Source: CAYXSX01 sp964493095
GTDB lineage: Bacteria; Pseudomonadota; Alphaproteobacteria; Micavibrionales; Micavibrionaceae
DNA: 10,707 nucleotides
Reading direction: 5' to 3'
Assembly: GCA_964493095.1 (NCBI GenBank)
Contig: CAZBNG010000077.1
Coordinates: forward strand, 1 to 10,707
Of this stretch, positions 5,454-10,707 are shown in pieces (the stretch's first letter is position 1; each line of letters begins with the position of its first letter). The translations under genes were made by a program, and so were the position numbers. The notes beneath the pieces were generated by a model. That model searched no databases. It was not told the origin of the DNA and worked only from the letters and a program-made list of their open reading frames with translations.

Positions 5454-6896
5454 ATGATTGATAAGAACGAAATTCTATCCATGGCCGCCGCAACCGGATT
5501 GCGGCCCGATGTGATTGAGAAGGATTATGTTCTCGGCTGGCTCCTGGCCGGAATTTATAATCACCCGGTTATCGGCAAGGATTGGATTTTCAAGGGCGGG
5601 ACATGCCTTAAGAAGTGCTATTTTGAAACCTACCGGTTTTCTGAGGATTTGGATTTCACCCTGACCGATGAAGGCCAGATCAACGCCGATTTTTTGCAAG
5701 ATGCTTTTGGCGCAATCAGTGAATGGGTTTACGAGCAAACCGGTATTGAAGTCCCGGCAGACAAACTGGATTTCGATATTTACACCAATCCGCGCGGCAA
5801 TATTTCCTGTCAGGGCAAAGTTTCCTACCGCGGCCCGGTTTCGCCACGCTCCGGTGGCTATCCCAAAATCAAACTTGACCTGACGGCGGATGAAAAACTT
5901 GTCCTGGCACCGACGATGCAGCCTGTTTATCACCCCTATTCCGATGAGCCGGACGGCGGCATTCAGGCGCTTTGCTACGCTTATGAAGAAGTGTTCGGCG
6001 AGAAATTCAGGGCGCTGGGCGAAAGAACCCGGCCTCGGGATTTATACGATGTCGTCAATCTTTTCAGAAACGCGCGGGTTAAGCCTTCAGCAGCAGTCAT
6101 TACGGACATTCTGGCGCAAAAATGCGCTTTTAAGGAGATCTCAGTTCCAACATTGGCCGATCTTGAAGCGCACAAGGAAAGTCTAGAAGGGTCCTGGGCG
6201 AATATGCTGGGACACCAGCTTCCCGATCTGCCGCCGGTGGACAGCTACTGGAATGAATTGCCCGCGATTTTCCAATGGATCGAACTGGGACAGGAGCCGG
6301 TTATTCCGACTGCCTATCCGCTCAAGCCCGGCGAAACTGTAATTCGTGAACGTCCCGGACGCAGCCTGACCATCCGGCAGGGTTCACCTTATATTGAAAT
6401 CATCCGTTTTGCCGCTTCCAACCGGCTTTGCGTGGAACTGGATTACAGAGACGAACGCGGCAATTTCAGAACGCGTGTGATCGAGCCATATTCGTTGCGT
6501 AAAACGCAGGATGATAATATCATTTTGCATGCTTTGAGAGCCGATAACGGCCAGCACCGCAGTTACCGCGTTGATCGGATTCAGGGCGCGCGAGCAACGA
6601 ATACGGTCTTTATGCCAAAATATGAGATTGAACTGACCTCCGGCGGGCCGGTTGTTCTGGCTCCGACTGTTGCAGAATCCAGAAAATCTAGCTCGTTCAG
6701 GGCAACATCCCGCCGCCCATCCCGGACCAACCGTTCTTCCCGTTCATCCTTCGGGCCAAAATACGTTTTCCAATGCCCTATGTGCCAGAAGAAATTCACG
6801 CGCAGCAAACATGATTCAAGATTGAACAAGCATAAGGACAAATACGGTTATCCCTGTTCGGGGCGAACGGGATATTTAGTTGATACAAAATGGTGA
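5454..6896 (+). CDS. abiEii: AbiEii-type nucleotidyltransferase toxin fused to a WYL domain and a zinc finger
   Basis: Residues 1-250 are an AbiEii/AbiGii nucleotidyltransferase: VIEKDYVLGWLL (20-31), FKGGTCLKK (46-54) with SEDLDF (63-68) carrying the two catalytic acidic residues, KIKLDLT (138-144) supplying the third Asp, and RPRDLYDVVNLF (193-204), the conserved basic/acidic motif. All catalytic motifs look intact. Residues about 311-392 resemble a WYL domain (IEIIRFAASNRLCVELDYRD, then RVIEPYSLRK and HRSYRVDRI). After a basic Ser/Arg-rich linker (405-433), the end has a zinc-finger pattern: YVFQCPMCQKKF, then His460 and Cys468, with His453 as alternative. Standard AbiEii toxins are about 300 residues, so this 480-residue form has gained sensor-like and nucleic-acid-binding parts. 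A GAGGA site precedes the ATG, 12 bases after abiEi. The toxin is expected to act by transferring nucleotides to a substrate such as tRNA; the WYL part may sense a nucleic-acid ligand (inference). Confidence 0.9.
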   Translation: MIDKNEILSMAAATGLRPDVIEKDYVLGWLLAGIYNHPVIGKDWIFKGGTCLKKCYFETYRFSEDLDFTLTDEGQINADFLQDAFGAISEWVYEQTGIEVPADKLDFDIYTNPRGNISCQGKVSYRGPVSPRSGGYPKIKLDLTADEKLVLAPTMQPVYHPYSDEPDGGIQALCYAYEEVFGEKFRALGERTRPRDLYDVVNLFRNARVKPSAAVITDILAQKCAFKEISVPTLADLEAHKESLEGSWANMLGHQLPDLPPVDSYWNELPAIFQWIELGQEPVIPTAYPLKPGETVIRERPGRSLTIRQGSPYIEIIRFAASNRLCVELDYRDERGNFRTRVIEPYSLRKTQDDNIILHALRADNGQHRSYRVDRIQGARATNTVFMPKYEIELTSGGPVVLAPTVAESRKSSSFRATSRRPSRTNRSSRSSFGPKYVFQCPMCQKKFTRSKHDSRLNKHKDKYGYPCSGRTGYLVDTKW

Positions 6897-6931
6897 TCAG
6901 GCACTGAAATATTCGTCAATAACCGCCCATG

Positions 6932-6954
6932 TTTACTACTGTTTTAGTAGTAAA
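6932..6954. repeat. 9-bp stem hairpin between the AbiE toxin gene and tRNA-Glu
   Basis: TTTACTACT and AGTAGTAAA form a perfect 9-bp stem with a GTTTT loop. It lies 35 bases past the toxin stop and 48 bases past the tRNA 3' end, so it may help end transcription from either side. It is AT-rich and no strong T-tract follows on either strand. Confidence 0.35.
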
Positions 6955-7001
6955 AACAGCACTACGTTTTTCATTAAAATCATCTAAGTCATTGAAATTA
7001 T

Positions 7002-7077
7002 TGGCGTCCCGTACGGGATTCGAACCCGTGTTGCCGCCGTGAAAGGGCGGTGTCCTAGGCCTCTAGACGAACGGGAC
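7002..7077 (-). tRNA. tRNA-Glu (anticodon TTC)
   Basis: The minus strand folds into a complete 76-nt cloverleaf with encoded CCA (TGG at 7002-7004). The acceptor stem is GTCCCGT/ACGGGAC with discriminator G. The anticodon stem CCGCC/GGCGG encloses CTTTCAC, giving anticodon TTC, and the T-arm is CGGG-TTCGAAT-CCCG. The gene is intact, and the accessory DNA lies on its 3' side, the usual arrangement for an island inserted at a tRNA 3' end. Its T-arm sequence recurs, in both orientations, at 4405-4448. Confidence 0.97.
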
Positions 7078-7107
7078 GTAACGTCAAAATCGGATAAGAC
7101 TGGGTGC

Positions 7108-7137
7108 TTTATAATGGAGAAAAGCCATAAAAATCAA
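7108..7137 (-). promoter_or_regulatory. Candidate promoter of tRNA-Glu
   Basis: On the minus strand TTGATT (7132-7137) and TATAAA (7108-7113) are 18 bases apart, with transcription expected about 25 bases before the mature tRNA 5' end at 7077. Confidence 0.5.
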
Positions 7138-7217
7138 GCCTTTCTTTTCACAGAACTGAAAATATTTTATGCTGGCCACATTTAGGCGAACCCGATACGG
7201 GCGAAAGGGCGGCTGAC

Positions 7218-7991
7218 ATGGCCGAAATGGATGAAAAACTGCGCAAAATGGCTGATGAAGCCCTCGCTAAAAGCGGGGCCGATGTCAATATTTCGGAAGA
7301 CGGTACCGTCTCCGGCTCGCCGCTGGAGTATTTCAAATTTCTCGACGCTTTCATACCTGAAGATGCCGCGAACGACCCTATTGACGATTTGATCAAGATA
7401 CTGGCGCAGCAGGCTGTGCGGGACTATGCCGCCGTTAAAGTCGAGGGCCTGTCCTACTGGGCAGATTTTATAACGCCGGAAGAGGAGGCGGAGCTTATCG
7501 CGCAGATCGACGCGCAACCGTGGCTGACGGACCTTAAACGTCGCGTCCAGCATTACGGCTACAAATATGATTACAAGGCGCGCAGTGTGGGTTCGGATGC
7601 GTGGCTGGGGCCGTTGCCGGACTGGCTTCAATCTATTTGCCGGAGATTGCATGAGGAGCAGATCTTTGCCGATATACCCGATCAGGTTATCGTTAACGAA
7701 TATCAGCCCGGCCAGGGGATATCGGCGCATGTTGATTGCGTCCCCTGTTTTGGCGATACGATTGCTTCACTCAGCCTCGGTTCGGATTGCGCAATGGAGT
7801 TTTCACATCCGAAGGTGGAGTGGAAAAAGGGATTTTACCTAAAGAAACGCAGCCTGATCATCTTATCCGGACCGGCCCGTTATGAATGGAAACACGCAAT
7901 CCCCGCGCGCAAATCGGACGTTATCCATGAGCAAAAAATCCCGCGCGCACGGCGGATATCTCTGACATTCCGGAAAGTTATTCGCGATTAA
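7218..7991 (+). CDS. AlkB-family 2-oxoglutarate/Fe(II)-dependent oxygenase
   Basis: The 257-residue protein has the AlkB oxygenase core in its last two thirds. VIVNEYQPGQGISAHVD (157-173) is the family signature, with His171 and Asp173 as two iron ligands. His226 in YEWKHAIP is the third, and RRISLTFR (245-252) carries the arginines that bind 2-oxoglutarate. Such enzymes remove alkyl groups from DNA or RNA bases by oxidation. The motif style and the WLTDLKRRVQHYGYKYDYK region are closer to the ALKBH8/RNA-type and other non-classical AlkBs than to E. coli AlkB; the substrate is uncertain. An N-terminal extension of about 75 residues has no recognised function. AGGG sits eight bases before the ATG. 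The stop overlaps that of the convergent DUF488 gene. Confidence 0.9.
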   Translation: MAEMDEKLRKMADEALAKSGADVNISEDGTVSGSPLEYFKFLDAFIPEDAANDPIDDLIKILAQQAVRDYAAVKVEGLSYWADFITPEEEAELIAQIDAQPWLTDLKRRVQHYGYKYDYKARSVGSDAWLGPLPDWLQSICRRLHEEQIFADIPDQVIVNEYQPGQGISAHVDCVPCFGDTIASLSLGSDCAMEFSHPKVEWKKGFYLKKRSLIILSGPARYEWKHAIPARKSDVIHEQKIPRARRISLTFRKVIRD

Positions 7992-8437
7992 AGATGTTTG
8001 ATATGTACAGGGGCATCCCATTCCCGTTGTAAATATTCGGCAAGCAAACGGCGGTGACAATGATGCTCGGTTTTACACGCGCACAGGAAACATGCGCCAT
8101 GCACTTCTTCAGGTTCCAAAAGGGTTGCGATATTGCGGTGATTGATAAGGTCGATATACTGCACTTCGTACTCGTCCCAGCTGATTTTGTTATTCCTGAA
8201 GGGCTTTAGGATGTCATCCGAGGGGGCGAGTTCTTCACGGTATTCGTAATCGATATCGGTGATTTCTTTCAGGAAATACGGCAGGTCTTTTTTCTTGGCA
8301 AACCCGGCGAGCTGGGAACTGGCCCACAGCCGTGTATCGATGACTTTCTTCACCCCGGCAGCGCGCAGCCGCTCAAAGAAATGCTCCGCTGTGGAGCCAG
8401 TAAAACCGATGGTGAAGATGGTGATTATGTCGCTCAT
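7988..8437 (-). CDS. DUF488 family protein
   Basis: The 149-residue protein shows the DUF488 pattern: an N-terminal IITIFTIGFTGSTAEHFFERL strand-helix, VIDTR (conserved, about 33-37), a central acidic region, and the C-terminal CACKTEHHCHRRLLAEYL, with the cysteine/histidine cluster typical of the family. The biochemical function of DUF488 is not established; the fold suggests a small enzyme or nucleic-acid-associated factor. I prefer ATG 8437 (MSDIITIF) over a GTG at 8455 because the family begins right before the first strand. Convergent with the AlkB-like gene; their stops share TTAA at 7988-7991. The 54-bp gap upstream is shared with a divergent membrane-protein gene. Confidence 0.85.
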   Translation of the reverse strand: MSDIITIFTIGFTGSTAEHFFERLRAAGVKKVIDTRLWASSQLAGFAKKKDLPYFLKEITDIDYEYREELAPSDDILKPFRNNKISWDEYEVQYIDLINHRNIATLLEPEEVHGACFLCACKTEHHCHRRLLAEYLQREWDAPVHIKHL

Positions 8438-8456
8438 AAGCTCAGCATATATCACA

Positions 8457-8485
8457 TTGATAAAACATGCATTTATGAATACGAT
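8457..8485 (+). promoter_or_regulatory. Candidate promoter for the membrane-protein gene, possibly leaderless
   Basis: TTGATA (8457-8462) and TACGAT (8480-8485) are 17 bases apart. Transcription would begin at about 8492, exactly at the ATG, and no Shine-Dalgarno is present, which fits a leaderless message. The region overlaps a perfect 15-bp inverted repeat. Confidence 0.4.
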
Positions 8486-8519
8486 CCAATAATGAAAAAA
8501 AGTATTTTCATTATTGGAT
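8484..8519. repeat. Perfect 15-bp inverted repeat spanning the start codon
   Basis: The arms are ATCCAATAATGAAAA (8484-8498) and TTTTCATTATTGGAT (8505-8519), with a 6-base loop. The left arm contains the -10 end and the ATG (8492) of the membrane-protein gene. As DNA it could be a repressor site; as RNA from an upstream start it would hide the start codon. Confidence 0.5.
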
Positions 8520-9229
8520 TATTGCTCATTGCTGTTGGGGTTTTTGAATTCCATCCGGCGGTGAAGGAAGCTCAGTCTTACGTTTCCCTTGAAAATTACG
8601 AAAACGCACAAACACCCTGTCAGGAACTTCTCGCCGAACGGCCCTGGTATGGAACTTTGAATTACTGGTTTTTTGCCTGGCTGGCTTTTGTACCGGTGTT
8701 GATTTTTTCCGTTTCTCCTGAATCTCCGGCCTGGATCCGTGTTGGCAGAGTTATTATTGCGGCAGGTATTTGCTATGCATTGATGAATCTGGCCGTTCAT
8801 TTACAGTGGGATATTCGCAATGCACCTTTTAAGGAAGATCCGTTTAATCCCGATCCTTTGAATGGCTGGCGGATGGATTGTGCCAATTATGCCGGGGATG
8901 GATTTAGCTATGTAACGGCGATCATGTCTGCGTGGATCCCTGCGTGCATTTATACAGGGCTTTGTCTGCTTATCTGGCGTTTTTATCATCGCCGATTTTC
9001 AAAAGAGAGAATGGAAAATTATAGCAGCGATCTTATAACGCGCATTCTATTTTGGGGACTGAAAATTTATGCGGTTATTTTTCTTTTATATCTCATTTCA
9101 CTGATAACCTTCATTACAATCTCCTACATTTTGGGAGAACCTCCTTTTAACCCTGGTTATATGTGGCTTCCTTACTATTTTATAGCAAGACCATTGCTCA
9201 TACCTATTGAAATATTTTCTTACAGCTAG
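8492..9229 (+). CDS. Multi-span integral membrane protein, unknown function
   Basis: The 245-residue product has about five to six hydrophobic segments. One near the N-terminus (4-20) could be a signal anchor. Others lie at roughly 57-74, 84-106, 135-162, 186-212 and 223-241. A polar loop with two cysteines falls between segments (NPDPLNGWRMDCANY, about 118-133), and another cysteine lies near residue 43; these may face the periplasm. I recognise no family. The open frame extends upstream to 8381, but that part only mirrors the DUF488 gene. The start at 8492 has no Shine-Dalgarno and sits in an inverted repeat. It is convergent with the following minus-strand gene: the stops share CTAG at 9226-9229. 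The AT-rich end of the gene differs somewhat from its first half. Confidence 0.75.
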   Translation: MKKSIFIIGLLLIAVGVFEFHPAVKEAQSYVSLENYENAQTPCQELLAERPWYGTLNYWFFAWLAFVPVLIFSVSPESPAWIRVGRVIIAAGICYALMNLAVHLQWDIRNAPFKEDPFNPDPLNGWRMDCANYAGDGFSYVTAIMSAWIPACIYTGLCLLIWRFYHRRFSKERMENYSSDLITRILFWGLKIYAVIFLLYLISLITFITISYILGEPPFNPGYMWLPYYFIARPLLIPIEIFSYS

Positions 9230-10167
9230 CCGTTTTTATTGATTTTTATGCTGCCTGTTAAGTGTGTTTTCCATGAGCCAACAATTTTATAGTAAGTGCC
9301 CCCACGATCCGTTATTTTTAACTCCCAATAGGGGATTCCTTCCGGAGAAGATGTTCCGTATTTTTCCTGCCGGATGTTTTGAGGATCTGTAAACGTATCC
9401 TCATATTCGTATTCAACAGTACCTTGGATACTCAGTATATCATCTTGTTTTGTTACCTTGCCTTGGGTTTTCGTTCGGATTGTTCCTCCACCAAAATAAG
9501 GATGAACATCCCCAAAATAATAGGATTCTTCGGTTGTGTATGTTAATGATCCTGATTGAACTTCACGCATTTTGTCTGCTACTTGATCTTCGACATTTTT
9601 GAACATAATTTCGCGTGCTTTTGCAATAACATCTGCCAAATAACCAATTTCTTCCAGTGTTACGGTACGGCCAAAGCCAATTGCAAAATGCAAAAGAAAC
9701 TGAACGTCAGCCCATTTTTCTGAATCATTGACCTTGCTAATGAGATCTTGTTGCAATCCTTCCGGAGTTGAAAATTCTGCCCAACACCGGCAGTTAAACT
9801 CTTCGCCGGGGTCGGGAGAGTCGGCAAGATCGCGGATGGTGCCGCCCAGTGCCGCATGGCTGTCACGGACCTTATTATCACCAACCGTACGCCAGATATA
9901 TATGCCGCTTTTCTTTTTTCCGGCTTCGCTGCTGAGTTTTGAGATGGTTTCATCGCCCGGTCTAACTGTTCCTGTGAGCTGTAATCCCTGATCCTTCTGG
10001 AAAGATTTAAGGGCAGAGAAAACGGCAGCATCCGGAATGCCTGTGATGCCGGTTTTTTCGTAGGGCTGATAATACCCCAGACGATTGAGCGCCTTTTTCA
10101 TTTGACGCACATCGAATTCGTCCACGGCGGAATTCGCCGCAAACGGCTTGTTCAGTTTGATATTCAT
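9226..10167 (-). CDS. Peptidoglycan-binding domain + phage Mu F-like segment + unassigned C-terminal domain
   Basis: The 313-residue protein has three parts. Residues about 16-80 are a PG_binding_1 repeat (FDVRQMKKALNRLGYY, then AVFSALKSFQKDQGLQLTG). Residues 88-131 match the C-terminal signature of the phage Mu F-like head-morphogenesis family: TVGDNKVRDSHAALGGTIRD followed by DPGEEFNCRCWAEF. Residues 150-200 are helical, and 205-313 look beta-rich, with YEYEDTFTDPQNIR and GTYYKIVGSWKTHLTGSI. I cannot assign this last part; its shape suggests an effector or toxin-like domain, which is inference. No signal peptide is present. ATG 10167 (MNIKLNKP) is preferred because a longer frame to 10215 would start inside a terminator-like hairpin. 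Convergent with the membrane-protein gene. It may be a domesticated phage-derived fusion or a lysis/secreted factor. Confidence 0.75.
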   Translation of the reverse strand: MNIKLNKPFAANSAVDEFDVRQMKKALNRLGYYQPYEKTGITGIPDAAVFSALKSFQKDQGLQLTGTVRPGDETISKLSSEAGKKKSGIYIWRTVGDNKVRDSHAALGGTIRDLADSPDPGEEFNCRCWAEFSTPEGLQQDLISKVNDSEKWADVQFLLHFAIGFGRTVTLEEIGYLADVIAKAREIMFKNVEDQVADKMREVQSGSLTYTTEESYYFGDVHPYFGGGTIRTKTQGKVTKQDDILSIQGTVEYEYEDTFTDPQNIRQEKYGTSSPEGIPYWELKITDRGGTYYKIVGSWKTHLTGSIKINKNG

Positions 10168-10205
10168 GATTTTTCTCGAGAATTTTAAAGGTTGATTTTG
10201 CGCAT

Positions 10206-10237
10206 AAAAAAACACCGCAGGCGCACCCGTGGTGTTT
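10206..10237 (-). terminator. Rho-independent terminator, minus strand, 39 bp before the PG-binding gene
   Basis: On the minus strand AAACACC (10231-10237) pairs with GGTGTTT (10210-10216), with an inner CGGG-TGCG-CCTG stem that uses a G-T pair possible only on this strand. A run of seven T residues follows (10206-10212). It lies upstream of the leftward gene start at 10167, so it either ends a small transcript from 10240-10400 or acts as an attenuator. Confidence 0.55.
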
Positions 10238-10402
10238 GTGATGAATATATTCCTATATTTTTATTCCAGGGGCAAGAAATTTTACGGACGAACAATTTTT
10301 ATGCTGAAGCTTGCCCTGTTTTACCAGTTCCCATAGCCCTGAATGCCTTTCTGACATTGCGTTGCAGCGTAACAAAAGTGGCGAGTAGAGAGGTTTCCCT
10401 GC

Positions 10403-10408
10403 TATAAT
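10403..10408 (+). promoter_or_regulatory. Consensus -10 box TATAAT before the right-edge gene
   Basis: TATAAT is a perfect -10 sequence; the best -35 at 18 bases, TGGCGA (10379-10384), is poor. A transcript from here would start at about 10415-10416, at the ATG of the exported protein, which would make it leaderless. The alternative is that translation starts at ATG 10407 using AGAGAGG at 10386-10392 and the box is coincidental. Confidence 0.35.
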
Positions 10409-10415
10409 GGTAATT

Positions 10416-10707
10416 ATGAAAAGAAAAGGCGGATTCGCCGTGGCTGTTGTTATCTGTGCCTTAGCAAACTTTGTGCAGAACGCTTTCGCCCAGAATGCCG
10501 GCGCAGACAATACTGAAGCAACCTCCGGGGCTGATGACGATGCCGCGGTTGATAAGAACAAGTATAAGAAAAATTTTAAATCTGACAGTGATGATTTCGT
10601 CGAGAGGCTGATGGAAGAAATTCCGTACAGTAAATCTTTAAAATACACATGGAATGTTATTGATGGCGATGTCGATCTTTATTTTGAAGGTTTACGAGCT
10701 GATCGTA
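10416..10707 (+). CDS. Exported protein, N-terminal part only (runs off right edge)
   Basis: From ATG 10416 the frame encodes 97 complete codons to the window edge. MKRKGGFAVAVVICALANFV plus QNAFA form a signal peptide with a probable cleavage after AFA (residue 25). The mature part begins QNAGADNTEATSGADDDAAV, an acidic low-complexity linker. It then becomes Lys/Asp-rich and more ordered (DDFVERLMEEIPYSKSLKYT, then WNVIDGDVDLYFEGL). I do not recognise the family from this fragment; it is a periplasmic or secreted protein. An in-frame ATG at 10407 is an alternative start (adds MVI) and has a possible ribosome binding site 14 bases upstream. The gene is divergent from the leftward peptidoglycan-binding gene. 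Confidence 0.75.
   Translation, partial: MKRKGGFAVAVVICALANFVQNAFAQNAGADNTEATSGADDDAAVDKNKYKKNFKSDSDDFVERLMEEIPYSKSLKYTWNVIDGDVDLYFEGLRADR

Noticed and set aside
5475..5933. 152-codon minus-strand open frame opposite the AbiEii gene
   Set aside because: The opposite strand encodes all the nucleotidyltransferase motifs; this frame has none.
7182..7730. 182-codon minus-strand open frame opposite the AlkB-like gene
   Set aside because: The conserved oxygenase is on the plus strand; this frame has arbitrary composition.
9226..9560. C-terminal part of the peptidoglycan-binding protein as a colicin-M-like domain
   Set aside because: The D-x-F-x-D-P pattern is suggestive, but I could not line up the other catalytic residues of that family, so the domain is left unassigned.

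Overview
The window looks like part of an alphaproteobacterial chromosome carrying an integrated accessory island next to a tRNA-Glu gene. The taxonomic guess is an inference from the style of the chromosomal proteins (an AlkB homologue, a DUF488 protein) and from a tRNA-Glu(TTC) with encoded CCA. No rRNA or other strong marker is present. By eye, the left 4.4 kb is clearly more AT-rich than the rest and has few host-like genes. The AbiE genes (4656-6896) and the block right of the tRNA look more GC-rich.

Left block (1-4448), probable plasmid- or satellite-like integrative element. An unidentified minus-strand gene runs off the left edge, preceded by an excisionase-type HTH gene (184-378). 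A gene-free stretch (379-1044) holds a 329-bp segment bounded by perfect 15-bp inverted repeats, a 13-bp-periodic GTTACA array and a highly foldable leader. The leader precedes a plus-strand pair: a small BamE-like lipoprotein (1045-1323) and a two-span membrane protein (1326-1793). A second gene-free stretch (1794-2277) carries a large G/C-rich cruciform and two perfect palindromes, and could be an origin. A leftward operon follows: an unknown basic 151-aa protein, an AlpA-like HTH protein and a RepA-like AAA ATPase (4386 to 2278).

Middle block (4449-7001), AbiE-type abortive-infection or type IV toxin-antitoxin module: AbiEi antitoxin/repressor, then an AbiEii nucleotidyltransferase that also carries a WYL domain and a C-terminal zinc finger. 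This module lies between the 3' end of tRNA-Glu (7002-7077, minus) and a 43-bp near-palindrome (4406-4448). Both arms of the palindrome copy the tRNA's T-arm, which suggests a recombination (att) scar.

Right block (7078-10707), probably resident chromosome: an AlkB-family 2OG-Fe(II) oxygenase convergent with a DUF488 protein (stops share TTAA); a multi-span membrane protein convergent with an unusual protein joining a peptidoglycan-binding domain, a phage Mu F-like segment and an unassigned C-terminal domain (stops share CTAG); and the start of an exported protein cut by the right edge. The most interesting items are the three-part AbiEii fusion, the tRNA-derived palindrome beside it, the mixed-domain protein at 9226-10167 and the structured leader ahead of the lipoprotein gene.
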